Position numbers and translations under genes: made by a program. Source: Lophium mytilinum (lineage: Eukaryota > Ascomycota > Dothideomycetes > Mytilinidiales > Mytilinidiaceae). Taken from it: 64,000 nucleotides of DNA. The stretch spans positions 2,403,195 through 2,467,194 of the forward strand of contig MU004182.1 of the NCBI GenBank assembly GCA_010093605.1. Reading direction: 5' to 3'. The notes under the pieces are model-generated. The model saw nothing but the letters and a program-made list of their open reading frames with translations. It ran no database searches and was not told where the DNA came from. Below, in pieces: positions 44,355 to 58,551 of the stretch. The stretch's first letter is position 1. Each line of letters opens with the position of its first letter.

Positions 44355-46958
44355 CTATTTCAAGCCAGCTTTGCCAGACTTGACGGTGTGCTCGATAGGC
44401 TTCAGGATGCCCTTGTTGTCCAGCGCCCCGAGAGCCATGCCCTTGGTCCAGCCCATCTTCTGCAACAGCGCGTGGCCTTTGTTCCCCTCGCCGATCTCCG
44501 GGGCACTGGCGCCAACCACATCTCCATCCCTGTACGTGAAGGTGGGTTTAGCGACGTTTCTGGGGCGGGCAGCACCCTTCGGAGCCTTGGGGTAGTTGTT
44601 GAGGAAGCGGAACTTGTACATGACGCTGTTGAATTCAATCTCCCGATAAGGGCGAGTGCGGGTGTTCTTCGAGAGGTTTATGAAGCGATCCTTGCCGGCG
44701 CCGACCGATTTCGTAGTCAGTTCCATCTTCTTAGCGAATCGATGGATGTGGGCACGCTCATGGGCTTCCATTGGTGGCAACGCACGGCTATCAAAGTTAG
44801 CAGCGAACGTAGAATGGACATCGTGAAACAAACCTTTGATGGTCGGAAATGAGGAACTCCCGAAGCTCCTCCAGAATTTCTACCATCGTAAAACCCTCGC
44901 TGTACTTGGTGGCAAGGTCGGCCTTGTCCTTGTTCTTCTTGCCCAAAAGTCCTTGTGCTCGCAGCTCTTCGCGATCCTTCTTGTACTCGGCCTTCTTGCG
45001 GCGATCGGCTTCCCAAGTAGACCTCATCTGAGCCTCCAAATCGGAGTCGGATATCTCCGCTGGGAATTGGCCACGGCGACCCTTGGATTTCTTCTTCAGA
45101 CTCGGTCGTTCCGTGTCCATGACATCGAACCCACCGTACGGATCTTGCTCGAGGACATCCGCCATGAGAGATGCTGAAGGGAAGGCTCCCCTGGCGCGGC
45201 CTCCCCTCTTTCGAGATCGGCTGGATGAGGCAAAAGCCGACTTCGTAAAATAGCCCTCCTCTTCTTTCTCCATGTCCTCATCCATAGCAGAGTCATCATC
45301 GAACAAAAGGACCTCTTCAGAACCAAGACCAAGCTCCTCTTGTTTTGCCAAACGACGAGCGATTTGTTCGTCCGTCATGCGCTCGAGTCTCCGGGCAATC
45401 AGGTCTTTCTCGTCCTGGAAATCGTCTTCATCATCTTCGTCGTCGCTGGAGTCGAAGTCGCTATCACTCGATTCCAAGGCTTGACGCTGAAGCTCCTCCT
45501 TCGCTTGAAGCTTGGTCTCGAAGTCCCAGAGAAGCGTTATGTCGTGTTCCGTGGTGAGGTAGTTGGCAGGGAGCCATCTGGCATCGTCCGTGAGGCGCCC
45601 GTCGTAGACGACAAGGTATGACAGGCCACTCTTTCGAGTTCTCTTGGAGAGAATACGCTCAACGGGGCCTTCGACGTCTGACGAGGTGCTGTTGTTGTCG
45701 AAATCGTCAAGCATCACAGAGTTCCAGTCGTCCGGATCGGCCGCATTGTCTGGCTCTACAGTTGCTGTCTCTTGGACGACGGTGACGGTGGTTTGCTGCT
45801 CAGCGGGCTCCAGCTCCTCTGATTGCCAGCCCTTCCCGTCCTCTAGCGCCAAGGGGCGTTGCGCAAAAGCAGAATACTCCTCGAACTCTTCGTCCTGTTG
45901 TTGTCGCTTGATATTAGCCATGTAGTCAACGAGTGCAGCGTTGTCAAGGGCATCAGAGTCGTAAGCCCGCTTTGGTTTCTGACGACGACCTTCCAACCAG
46001 CCAATTCCCGGCTTGCTCTTGTGCTCCCATGGGGTTGTACCTTTGGCCCAAGACGGTGTATCCATGGCATGATTGCGCAGCAGCAGAGACGGAACCTCGT
46101 CGTCGCTCTCCTTTGTGCGAGCTACTCCCTTGCCTTTTGCGAGGCGGCCTACTGTGTGGCTGGATGGCTTCGCCACCGTCGGAGGCGGGTTGGCATCCTT
46201 GGGCTTTGCCTCAGGCTTCTGGGGCTGAGGGACAGACTCGACCGGCTGAGGCATGGGGCGAGTGATGCTTGGCTGAGCTGAGGAGGATGGGACAGCGCTG
46301 CTCTGAAGGTTGTTTCTGCCTTTGAACAGGACCACCTCTTCGCTGGAATCCGAAGGCGTCGGCGACGCGGCCCTCACAACCGGAGGCGGGATGCCCGTGG
46401 GAACAGGCTGGGCGCCAGACATGTCGATGAAGAAGGCGGCGGGGGCTGCGTTGGCCATTGGCGCCGGTGTGTCGTCTGCAGGTGTGTGTAGAGTGGGTGG
46501 AGAGTGTGGGGTGTCGGGGGAAGAAGAGGAGTCGGACTGCAAAGTCAAGCTCGCCATGGCAACATCGGGTGTTGACGACTCCGCCACGACGTCAGGCTCC
46601 TCTTTCTCGCCTTCATCCTCATCTTCATCTGGCGTGTCCTCGATCCCCTTTGGCTGGTCGCCATACAAATGGCCAGCGCTCACGAAGTTTACTTGCTTGG
46701 ACCGCAGCTTCTGGTCTGTGTTCCAGAACTTGGGATTCCGCGCCGTGTTCTGGGCTTCGTCGGCGAGCGTGAAGCGTGACGGCTTCTGGGATGCTACAGA
46801 CTACGTTTAACAGGGTGGAAACATGGGCATGAAGAGTGACATTTACACGGCGCGAAAGGACTCAAGCCGCTGCTCTGTCCGTTTCTTGGGCCTCGAGGCA
46901 CAGAGGTAGGTGGACCTTTGGCCTTCGGGCGAAAAGCTGCCCTCTTCTTTCTCGACAT
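44355..46958 (-). CDS. SQS1: SQS1-type R3H and G-patch protein
   Basis: An 834-aa nuclear/nucleolar protein; yeast Sqs1/Pfa1 activates the DEAH helicase Prp43 in ribosome maturation and splicing. Exons 46958-46847, 46793-44834 and 44787-44355 total 2505 bases. The N-terminus is basic (MSRKKRAAFRPKAKGPP), followed by a long acidic, disordered middle with blocks such as SSDDEDDEDDFQDEKD. The R3H domain lies near residue 690 (LPPMEAHERAHIHRFAKKM), and the G-patch is at the very end (GHALLQKMGWTKGMALG, then KPIEHTVKSGKAGL). This is the normal domain order for the family. Divergent from ATG4 with a 569-base shared upstream region. Confidence 0.93.
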
Positions 46959-47527
46959 GGTCGAACTACACGTTGATGGCGAGGTGCAGGCGGCGATGAT
47001 GGAGGACGACAAAGCTTGTCGTCCACAATTCGGAGTGACTCTAGCACACTTATCGATAAAGGCCGGCCAATAAAGGCGACGCCTGGTGCTTGTTCTCGTT
47101 GCACACCTCACTACTGCCCTTTGATCAGCGCTGTATAGAACCAGAGAAGTCAGTGTATGTGATAGAGCTGCGTGCTGCTATATCCATGACGGGCTCAAGA
47201 GGCTGCGTTCTGTGTGTCTTGAGGCAGCTCTGATTAGAGATGCGAGTTGTCCCATGGAATGCCCCTCCAGCCGACAGGCAGCATATGACCGATGACACAG
47301 CCCTGCCCCAGAGCTCCAGCTCCGCAACACCACCGTCTATTCACCCGTCGCCATCTGCCTGCCAGCACAGCTCCTTCTACTAACCCCGTATATGGATACC
47401 TACTTTCCTAGACATAACTGACACTCTTCGGCTGCCTTGATAGCCAACGCCGCATGCCACGACTGCCCTCGCAGCTTATCCTCACTCCCGCCCCTCCTCC
47501 GAACTCGCCCATACCACACGACGCACC
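46959..47527. promoter_or_regulatory. Divergent promoter, SQS1 / ATG4
   Basis: The 569-base interval separates divergent starts and must carry both promoters. It is of ordinary base composition with a C-rich stretch just before the ATG4 start. No specific site is claimed. Confidence 0.5.
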
Positions 47528-49270
47528 ATGAATAATGTAGAACGGGTAGGCAGGCACATAGTCCGCACTTTTTACGACCCCGCGCCCGTCAACGACGACG
47601 ATGCTCCGATTTGGTGTCTGGGCGTCCGCTACGACTCTAAGCCTACCACCAACGGTCATCCCTCTAGCCCTCCCGTCCAGAAGAGCCCCCCGGTTCAAAG
47701 GAGCCCCGAGCCCGCCACAAAAGTAGAGGAGGAGCAAACCCCGGCGGTGGAAGAGGACAGCTGGATTCATGCCAAATGCGAGGAGCCCGTGAAACAGCTA
47801 GAGATCCCAAAACCCATCGTCGACCCCGCCTCCGCGAGCGTGTACGGCGGATGGCCGCAGGATTTCCTGGACGATTTCGAGTCGAGGATATGGATGACAT
47901 ACCGGTCAGGCTTCACGCCCATGCCGCGGTCGCAGGACCCAAAGGCCACGGCGGCGATGAGCTTTCGGGTACGGTTGCAGAATCTGAACCAAAGGGGCTT
48001 CACGTCTGACACGGGCTTCGGGTGTATGATCCGGTCAGGGCAATGTATATTGGCAAACGCTCTGGCGAATATTAGGCTAGGGAGAGGTATGAGATCTATC
48101 AAAGCTTGTGGAGCATAAACTAACTTGGTATTTGTAGCATGGAGACGCCATAGTCCCTCTACCGACGAAGAAGAGAGCCGCGTACTATCACTATTTGCCG
48201 ACGACCCCAAAGCGCCCTTCTCCATACACAAATTTGTTGAGCGCGGAGCGATAGCATGTGGCAAATACCCTGGAGAATGGTTTGGGCCTTCGGCAACGGC
48301 ACGCTGTATACAGTGAGTTATACACCACTCTTTTCTGGACCAAAGCTCACATATCTTAGGGATCTTGCAAACGAGCACAAGGAAGCCGGTCTGCGTGTTT
48401 ACATTACCGGTGACGGCTCAGATGTCTACGAAGACAGCTTCCTCGAGATCGCCAAAGACGAAGACGGCACATTTCACCCAACCCTGATATTAATAGGCAC
48501 CCGGTTGGGCATAGACAAGATCACACCAGCATACTGGAACTCCCTCAAAGCGTCGTTACAAATGTCCCAGTCCGTGGGCATCGCCGGGTAAGACTTCTTT
48601 CCCACCAATATTGCTTCATCTTGAACACAGATTCTAACAAACCACCAACAGCGGCCGCCCCTCCGCCTCCCACTACTTCGTCGGCACCCAAGGCAACTCC
48701 CTCTTCTACCTCGACCCCCACAACACGCGCCGTTTCCTCCCCCACCCCTCGCCCCCCGCCTCCCTCGCCCCCGAAGAAGTCGACACCTGCCACACACGCC
48801 GCCTCCACCGCATCGACATCAAAGAGACAGATCCGTCAATGCTGGTCGCCTTCCTCATCAAAGACGCCGCCGACTGGGCCGACTGGCGCGCCACGGTGCA
48901 GGGCGCGCAGGGCAAAGCCATCATCCATATCGCGCCCCAAGCGCCGCCTCGCACAGAAGAGCGCGCGGGCGCCGTCGACGAGGTGGAGAGCTTTGACGAG
49001 CACGACGAGGACGAGGGCAGCGACTGGGGCGAGGCGAGCGCGGCGGTCAGCGCGAACACGGAGGGAGAGGTTGTCGTCGAGAGGCCTGTCGCAGAGGCGC
49101 CTATTATGGTTAATACGCCATCTGTAGAGGCGCCCGTCATGGTCAATACACCTTCCGTAGAGACGCCTATGATAGTCCATACGCCGTCCGTGGAGGCGCC
49201 TGTCGTGGTCGACGCACCAACTCCAGAGGCACCCGTAGTCGTTGACGCGCCTAGGAAGCCGGAGTCGTAG
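47528..49270 (+). CDS. ATG4: Autophagy cysteine protease Atg4
   Basis: A 526-aa C54 peptidase that trims Atg8 and later removes it from phosphatidylethanolamine. Exons 47528-48086, 48138-48312, 48360-48587 and 48652-49270 total 1581 bases. Landmarks: [35 protein letters not shown] holding the catalytic Cys, [17 protein letters not shown], and [15 protein letters not shown] with the catalytic Asp and His in the DPH motif. Two Pro-rich insertions ([16 protein letters not shown]) precede the catalytic domain. The C-terminal tail is acidic ([13 protein letters not shown]) and then carries a tandem 11-residue repeat, unusual for the family (reported separately). Convergent with H2B. Confidence 0.96.
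49099..49262 (+). repeat. 33-bp in-frame minisatellite in the ATG4 tail
   Basis: Five consecutive units of 33 bases (last one partial) encode [44 protein letters not shown] and [10 protein letters not shown]. The first three units are the most alike. Frame is kept because the unit is a multiple of three. Confidence 0.85.
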
Positions 49271-50231
49271 TTTGTGCTCTTTCTCTTTTCTCACGACGGC
49301 GTTCAGGATTGGGTTGGGCGCGTGCTACCTCCATAGAGCTGGGTGGGTGGGTGCTGGATTCTGGGTTCGCGGGCAAAGGGTCACGTCACGTCTGGGCTGG
49401 ATAGGATAGGATAAGGCAATAACATCGAGGCTTAGAAGTAGGAACAGGCAGGGGGCCGGAAGGGCGCTGCTATCGTAATCACCTATCATCACCTATCATC
49501 TACTATCTCTGCTACGTCTATCATATGTGCACTTCGAGGAGCTTGGGAACCCCCGGAATTTCGCGCTGTGTTCTTTCGTCTGTCGTTTGATTCGCTGGTG
49601 AAGTGCGTTCGTTGGAGTGGAGCTGGCTGTGGGTCGGCCGCATCATGGCACTTGCGCCGAGCGTGTCGATTTCGCGTTTGGCAAAACATTGGAATGGGGG
49701 TGGTTGGGACGGTGGAATTTTGGGAGTTTGATGGTAAATTCATGGCTTTGTAGGTGCGATTTTTCTCATGTAATTATTACGAAGGCGCTCGGTTTGCTCA
49801 ATATCAGCCGTCAAGTCGATATCTTGACAAGGCGATTTCAACTTCAGTCCTCAAATTGAAGGTAGAATACTAAAGTCAACTCATACAAATGTCAAAGTCG
49901 CTTGAAAGAACAAAGCATGCAATTCAAAGTCACTCAAAGCAAAGCAAATATCAAATGAAGTTTAGAAAGTCTTTCATTCCTTTCTGGTTGTCGAGGTATA
50001 ATGTACAACCCAGATGTGAGTACCCCCCAGAATAGTCAGACCGTTAGACATATCTGGCCCGGGAACGCACGAAGCTGATAAAACCGACCCGTGTTCGCAT
50101 GATTAAAGAAAAGAGACCCAGAACACCAGTCACCCCCGGAGACCCGCCTGAATATCCTTCGATCCAAGGACCGAGATAACAGAAATTTCCCAAAAGAAGC
50201 ACCTACTCCCCACCACGAACCGTCAATGCAT
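49271..50231. other. Convergent 3' region, ATG4 / H2B
   Basis: A 961-base gap between two stops. It contains a short tandem CTATCATCAC (about 49482-49502) and AT-richer sequence with several AAAGTCAA/TCAAAGTC phrases near 49870-49935. No gene is supported. Confidence 0.45.
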
Positions 50232-50902
<671 letters not shown>

Positions 50903-51355
50903 TTTGAGAGTTGGATTGGTGGTGAGAAAGGAGTAAACTGGAGTGCAAAGGCTGGTGGTGATGGGGTGAGATGAAGCTGCGGTGGTCGAGCGGTTGGTGA
51001 TGGATGTGTGGATGAAGGAAGAGGAACAGTCGTCGACGGCGGGGGACGCGGCTACTTATGGGGGCGCGAGCAGTTGTTGTGATCCCGCCTGCCACACCGC
51101 GCGCTGCTTGCTCGCTTAGCGAGGTCGCTCCTGCCTGCGCGCCCCGGGATCACGCTAGCCCGCTCGGCAGGAGTGCAGTGATCTCGCGGCCACAACAATC
51201 GCCCGCCCGCAGTTATAAGCTGCCGTCCCCCCACCACAGCCTCCGTTCTTCTTCCATCAACTCATCCACGACCCATCTCCAGCACCGCATCCGCTATCCG
51301 ACTCGCTCACCCAACTCCACCACCCCAACCAAACCAACCACCAAACTCACTCAAA
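50903..51355. promoter_or_regulatory. Shared divergent H2A/H2B promoter with repeated TGATCYCG motif
   Basis: The 453-base interval between H2B and H2A starts. TGATCCCGC lies at 51080-51088, its inverse CGGGATCA at 51145-51152, and TGATCTCGC at 51179-51187. Between the first two is a perfect palindrome CTCGCTTAGCGAG (51111-51123). This symmetric cluster is the likely histone control region; factor unknown. Confidence 0.6.
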
Positions 51356-53104
<1,749 letters not shown>

Positions 53105-53640
53105 CTAGAGAGTCATGTGTGGAGGAGCTGCACGAACATCAGTAATAATTAACCAACCCAGTATGGGGGAAACGTACGGTCAAGAATCGGAGCTGGGAGG
53201 TTACGTTCGTATTTCGATCCTGCTGCCGTCAGTACTGCCCATATCCCATCAGACGCATCAGTCCCCAGATCTCCTCACCTCCAGGCGCCGTTGGTGGGCG
53301 GTACGGATCCGGATGCTTCCATTTCTCCAGCAGGTTCTCTGTCTCCTGTATGAGGGCCTTTGGCGTGTCAGTCAAGTATCCTTGTGGGTCCTAGGACTGG
53401 TGTATCTTTGCGCAAACGTACTCGTAGCTGGCGTGGCTCGGTGACGTTCCTCTTAGCCTCGAACAGGTCGCGGATGTAGATGGCCTGGCCGCGCCAGAGG
53501 TACCTGTGGACGGCCCAGTCGAGAGAAAGCTTCAGCGAGCGGCGGTAGAGACGCCTGGTGGTGGGTAATTAGCTTGAGAGTGTTGATAGTGGAGGGATCC
53601 AGGCGAGGGAAGCATACAGGACGGTGGTCTTGCTCGCCAT
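53105..53640 (-). CDS. NDUFB9: NADH:ubiquinone oxidoreductase subunit NDUFB9/B22 (LYR protein)
   Basis: A 99-aa accessory subunit of mitochondrial complex I. Five small exons: 53640-53618, 53554-53422, 53357-53279, 53219-53178, 53127-53105 (300 bases). The LYR motif is in RLYRRSLKLSLDWAVHR, followed by YLWRGQAIYIRDLFEAKRNV, ENLLEKWKHPDPYRPP and the C-terminal GGSKYERNLPAPILDPPP. Reading straight through the third intron would give a false stop and lose the SKYERNLP block, which supports the spliced model. Its start is 300 bases from the divergent KGD2 start; both products go to mitochondria. Confidence 0.92.
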
Positions 53641-53940
53641 GGCAACGGTGCTTCCAATTGAGACTGCAGCGACAGTCTCTCGGGCGCAATTGCGGCGTAA
53701 TGGGGCAGGGTTGAGAGATGGCCCGTCTCGTCGTCGTGGTGTTGGAGGTTGAGGGCTCGGATCAATCGCGGCTTGGTTGGACCGGGGGCAAGCTTTCAAC
53801 CTTGGAAGCCTCGCAGCAATACAGAACGAACCCCAGCACATCCGTAAATCTCTCACCACGCTCAATTCCTCCTTCCTCACTCACCCCATTTTGCCCTCTC
53901 CTTGTCGCCGTGGTGTTATTCTTCCCTGGTCTTCCCAATC
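53641..53940. promoter_or_regulatory. Divergent promoter, NDUFB9 / KGD2
   Basis: Exactly 300 bases separate the two start codons, so the promoter is almost certainly shared. A CCAAT pentamer is at 53654-53658, close to the NDUFB9 start. Joint control of two respiratory genes is inference. Confidence 0.5.
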
Positions 53941-55801
53941 ATGTCCGGCCAGCAATGTCTCCGCCGCCTGGCTGCCAGCTCTCCTATGCGTTCACATCCG
54001 CTGCTTCGCGCCTCGACCCTCACAGCGACCGCCCGACGCTCGATTCCTTCCGCCGCCGCCCGTAACTACTCTGCCCTCTCTCAGGCGAACTCCTCTGCGC
54101 TACTCAGCTCGCGGCCTCGGTACGTTGTCGCTGAATTGGCACGTTTCTCCAGGAGCGTCATACTTACGCTGCGCAGGAAAACTACATCATTACCCCAAAC
54201 CTCTCGTCTAAGCCTCACGCAGCACCGTACTTATGGTCAGTTCATTGCTTTGGATCCGCAAGGACTAGACTGACTAGTATCACAGCCGACACCATCGTCA
54301 AGGTGCCGCAGATGGCGGAATCTATCACTGAAGGCACATTGAAGCAGTTCTCAAAACGTAAGCATTGATCGACAAGCTGCTTGCTTGCGCTCCAAGTCTC
54401 TTCACCGACCGGATATCTAAATGCTACTGCAGAGGTTGGCGACTTTGTGGAACAGGACGAGGAAATCGCCACAATCGAGACTGATAAGGTACGCTTTCCG
54501 GGCATCCGGTCTCGGAGCTGAAAGAGGCTGATAGTCTGGCATAGATCGATGTATCCGTCAACGCGCCCGAAGCCGGCACCATCAAGGAGTTTCTGGCGAA
54601 GGAGGAGGACACTGTCACCGTGGGACAAGAGCTGGTGAGGCTTGAGGCTGGCGGCGAGTCCAGCGGCGGAAAGAAGGAGGCCAAGGAAGAACCCAAGGAG
54701 GCTGCGCCAGAAGAGCAGGAAACTTCCTCGCAACCCGAGGGCGGACAAGAGAAGCAGGCCCCCAAGGAGGAGAAGCCGGCACCACCGAAGGAGGAGTCGA
54801 AACCAGAACCTCCCAAGCAAGAGTCGAAACCCGAGCCTCCCAAGCAAGAGTCAAAACCGCAGCCGCCTCCTCAAAAGAAACCGGAGCCTAAAGAGGAGCA
54901 GCCAAAGAAGGTCGAGGGAGCTGGTAACCGGGAAGAGCGACGCGTGAGTGGCAATCCAAGCTCTTACAAGGGAAATATCACGTCTAATATCAGAGCAGGT
55001 CAAGATGAACCGCATGCGTCTCCGCATCGCCGAGCGCCTAAAGCAGTCCCAGAACACTGCCGCATCCCTCACCACCTTCAATGAGGTCGATATGTCATCC
55101 CTGATGGAGTTCCGCAAGCTCTACAAGGACGAGCTTTTGAAGAAGAGCGGCGTCAAGATTGGCTTCATGGGCTTGTTCTCCCGTGCTTGCGTCTTGGCCA
55201 TGAAGGACATCCCGGCCGTCAACGCGTCCATTGAGGGTCCTAATGGCGGAGACACTATCGTCTACAGGGACTACGTCGATATCAGTGTTGCTGTTGCGAC
55301 GCCAAAGGGCTTGGTCACTCCTGTTGTGAGAAACGCGGAGTCCCTGGATGTCATTGGCATTGAGAAGTCTATCGCGGAACTTGGCGCAAAGGCCCGTGAT
55401 AACAAGCTCACGATTGAGGACATGGCCGGCGGAACCTTCACTATCAGCAACGGAGGTGTCTTCGGCTCGTTGATGGGCACGCCCATTATCAACCTTCCCC
55501 AGACTGGTCAGTGACACCCCCTCCCTCTAACGTCAACTCTTGCCTAACACGTTACAGCTGTCCTCGGCCTCCACGCTACCAAGGACAAGCCCGTTGCCAT
55601 CAACGGCAAAGTTGAGATCAGACCCGTAAGAGCTTCCACAACTTCCCTACATTGACCCATCACTAGATCACTAACACCTCACAGATGATGTACCTTGCCC
55701 TAACATACGACCACCGCCTGCTCGACGGTAGGGAAGCCGTCACCTTCCTCGTCCAGGTCAAGAAGTACATCGAAGACCCACGCCTTATGTTGCTCGGTTA
55801 A
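53941..55801 (+). CDS. KGD2: Dihydrolipoamide succinyltransferase, E2 of 2-oxoglutarate dehydrogenase
   Basis: A 485-aa mitochondrial enzyme of the citric acid cycle that transfers succinyl groups to CoA. Eight exons: 53941-54119, 54177-54235, 54286-54357, 54433-54488, 54545-54943, 54999-55506, 55558-55625, 55685-55801 (1458 bases). The Arg/Ser-rich leader is a mitochondrial targeting sequence. The lipoyl domain begins at [18 protein letters not shown], with the lipoyl Lys in ETDKIDV. A long Lys/Glu/Pro linker with a tandem PPKQESKPE repeat replaces the usual peripheral-subunit domain, as in other fungal KGD2. The catalytic domain has [31 protein letters not shown] and the active-site His in [11 protein letters not shown]. 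Start ATG at 53941; frame upstream lacks an ATG that improves the leader. Confidence 0.97.
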
Positions 55802-58551
55802 ATCCGTCACACCTTTGAATCTTGCTTCACTTGCTTTTGGCATGCCGTTTTAGCATAAACGCCTAAATCCCGGCTTCCTGCGTCCGTATCATATGTGTCT
55901 ATTCTGCCTCTTTTTGTACACTTGCGGTTTCTGAAGCCTAGGCTGCGGTTCTAGATGAGCGTGCGGTGGAGATTGTACTATTAGTCTATTGGGAGGGGTG
56001 GTCGGCTGGGTTGGTGAGGTTTTGGGCGGGGGGTGGAAGGATTGGTGATGTGGTGGGTTCGGAAAAGCATATGAATGTGTTGCATCGTTCCTGGTTTCTT
56101 GTGCCGTGTTGATGATGTGGTGCTTGTGCACTTGAATCCGTGATTGTGAAGGTGCTGCTGAGTCCATAGCTGTCTCGTTCGTTGATGCGATGTGAGCTTC
56201 GAGTATTTCCATAGACGCTACCAATCCTATAACGTGGATATGAAAATATACCAACAACGTTGCTTAGACTTACCAGAGCAGTACGGTGGCCTGGTGAGAA
56301 GATGACCTTCAATATGCCGGTGAGCGAGGTCTTGGCATTTTCTGTGAGTAACTTATAGAGACTTGTTTGAAAACCACGGCGCCACCGATGGCTCTCGACA
56401 CTCGAAACTTCAAAAAATATATACTAGCAGTACAAATAGTATACTCCAGCTACTTTTCCTTTTTTTCCTATCTTGATTTCTAGCTGGATTTTCAAAAGGA
56501 GTAGCCGATCTGCGACTTTGGTGCTGGAACACAGATGTATACGCCACATAATGCCTTGATTATGTCTATGCTAGCTCTAGTACCCTTTCTGATATGTAAA
56601 TTATCTACCCAATGAGTTTAAATCCCATAGGATTTGTCGTGGTGGCGTGGTTTTCAAATAAGCCCCAGCCCATCGGCCTCCAACTCGCGCACGGTCCAGC
56701 TTCCTGATCTCCCTTGGAAAGTGACTTTGGATTCGATTATCTCAACACCATGAAGTCTGCTCGTGATGATACTCGTAGTATGAGCTCTTATGGTTTGGTT
56801 ACTCTTGTGTGCTTGGTTTGGAGTTGATCGGACTTGAACCTCATGTTTTTGTTTCACGGATCTTTTCACCATTTGAGAACCGAATTGTACACACTGGAAT
56901 TGTAGTGGTAAGATACTCAAACTTACACAAATACTAAGATTGACACAGATCGAAAGATAAACTTCTGATATACTACACAAATACGTTTTAGAGCTGCAGC
57001 ACGTCAGTAAAGGTGGTAACAGGTCACTGTCTCTGCACGGTGGGCGCCAGAACGACGCCAAGACCAAGGACATAGGTATGACGGATAAGTCATGGGATTC
57101 GCGCATGGATCTCTCGAAGAACTATAAAGCTGTTCGTAATTCCAGGCGATTGGAACAAGTGCATGTCTGACCCAGACGGAAGGAGTGGTACTGCAAATAC
57201 TGTCATTTGGCAAGATTATGTGGGCCGGACGGCGGGATAGGCTCAATAAGATCGAAGAAAAAGACGAATGGAGGGGAGAAGGCGGAAGATATATGTAATA
57301 GTGAGTCTCATCACTCTTATACAACTATGATGTCCTTCACATGGTCAATATTCAATATATCACTACCTCCGTTGGCGGGAGTGCTACATGTTCACGACTT
57401 GCGGATAGATAGCATCACCATCTCGAGACAACGAGCCTCCAAGATCCACCGGAAGCCATCAATAGCTCTTCTGAATTGTTTGATGCCGCCCCTCCCTCCA
57501 TCAGTCAGTGGCTTTGCTCAGTTTGTTGGCCGACGCCACACCATACGAGCAGACTCGCTATCATTTTTACTCATCAGACCAGCAGACTTCAGTCGCAGAA
57601 GCCCCTAGCCGAAGCCCCGAAACCATACAGAAGAAAGCAGAGAGCCCTGGAGTGGTAGCTTACATATGCCGGAGAAAGTAGATGTCATGAGACTACGGTC
57701 GTGATTCTGGACCGGTCACGACGTCAACTCGGGCCGGGAAAACATGTGAACGGGAATCGTCACAAGATCAGATCGCGACAGACCCTACCCACCATACCGA
57801 AATTCATACCCCTAAGAGCTGTCACATTGGCGGCGTTCACCCGTTGCCTTGCTTCCCGCCCTCCCCCCCGCCACAGCTCCCATGCCCTGCCTCGATCCAG
57901 CTTTCCAAAGGCCGCGTATTCGCTACTCAACTACGTCACTCGCTCTTCGCACTCTCTCCCCCCATCCACAGAGAAGACAGAACATGGATTGTCGGTGCCG
58001 CCACTTCGCCAATCTCAGACAAGAAGACTACCTGCTAACGGCTTGGCGAGAACGGAGGTGGATCGGTTGCGTCCCAGGAAGTCATTCTCCCGGGGCAGGC
58101 TGGGTGTGTCCACACTAGAATGAATATAGTGATGGTGGAGGAGATTAAGTAGATGCTGGAGACTTCGCGTACAAGAGGAAGATATAGATTTCGGAGAGAA
58201 GATGCCAAAGGATGAAGTTGAGGCTAAGTAGTGAGGCAGAAAGTGTTATGTGCAATGTGTCACCTTCGACTATAATCGTTCTAATGAGTACTCTTCACCT
58301 CAATCGAAAACCAAGTAGCTAGTCCAGAGAGCATGGATCGTTGGGCACAAAAGTTACTTTCACAACGCGTAGAGTCGAGCATGAGAACACAGCACCCTTC
58401 GTTAGCTCCCATGCGAGCATCATACATAATATGCGTATCAATGCAACCAGTCATCACCCAAAACCCATGCCAGGCCGTCCCTCCATCCGTTCCCCACTGT
58501 CATAAAACACACATAACCGTCCAATGTTCGGAATATACTCTCGTAACTACC
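55802..58551. other. 2.75-kb region without a supported gene
   Basis: The longest gene-free interval, between the convergent KGD2 and AAA ATPase stops. Several short frames overlap here on both strands (for example around 57.7-58.1 kb on the plus strand), but they conflict with each other, lack splice-supported extension and show no family motifs. Base composition shifts from AT-rich (56.4-57.0 kb) to more balanced near 57.8 kb. I recognised no RNA gene, repeat or transposon. Confidence 0.45.

Noticed and set aside
49482-49510. Short CTATCATCAC tandem as a CRISPR-like or satellite repeat
   Set aside because: Only two copies and a simple-sequence character; it is ordinary microsatellite noise.
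53229-53278. Reading NDUFB9 through to the first in-frame stop at 53229
   Set aside because: It loses the conserved GGSKYERNLPAPILD tail, which appears when the intron 53278-53220 is removed.
57701-58123. A 140-codon plus-strand frame in the large gap
   Set aside because: It overlaps other frames of similar length, is Arg/Ser/Pro-rich in the manner of random GC-rich frames, and shows no family motif or splice-supported extension.
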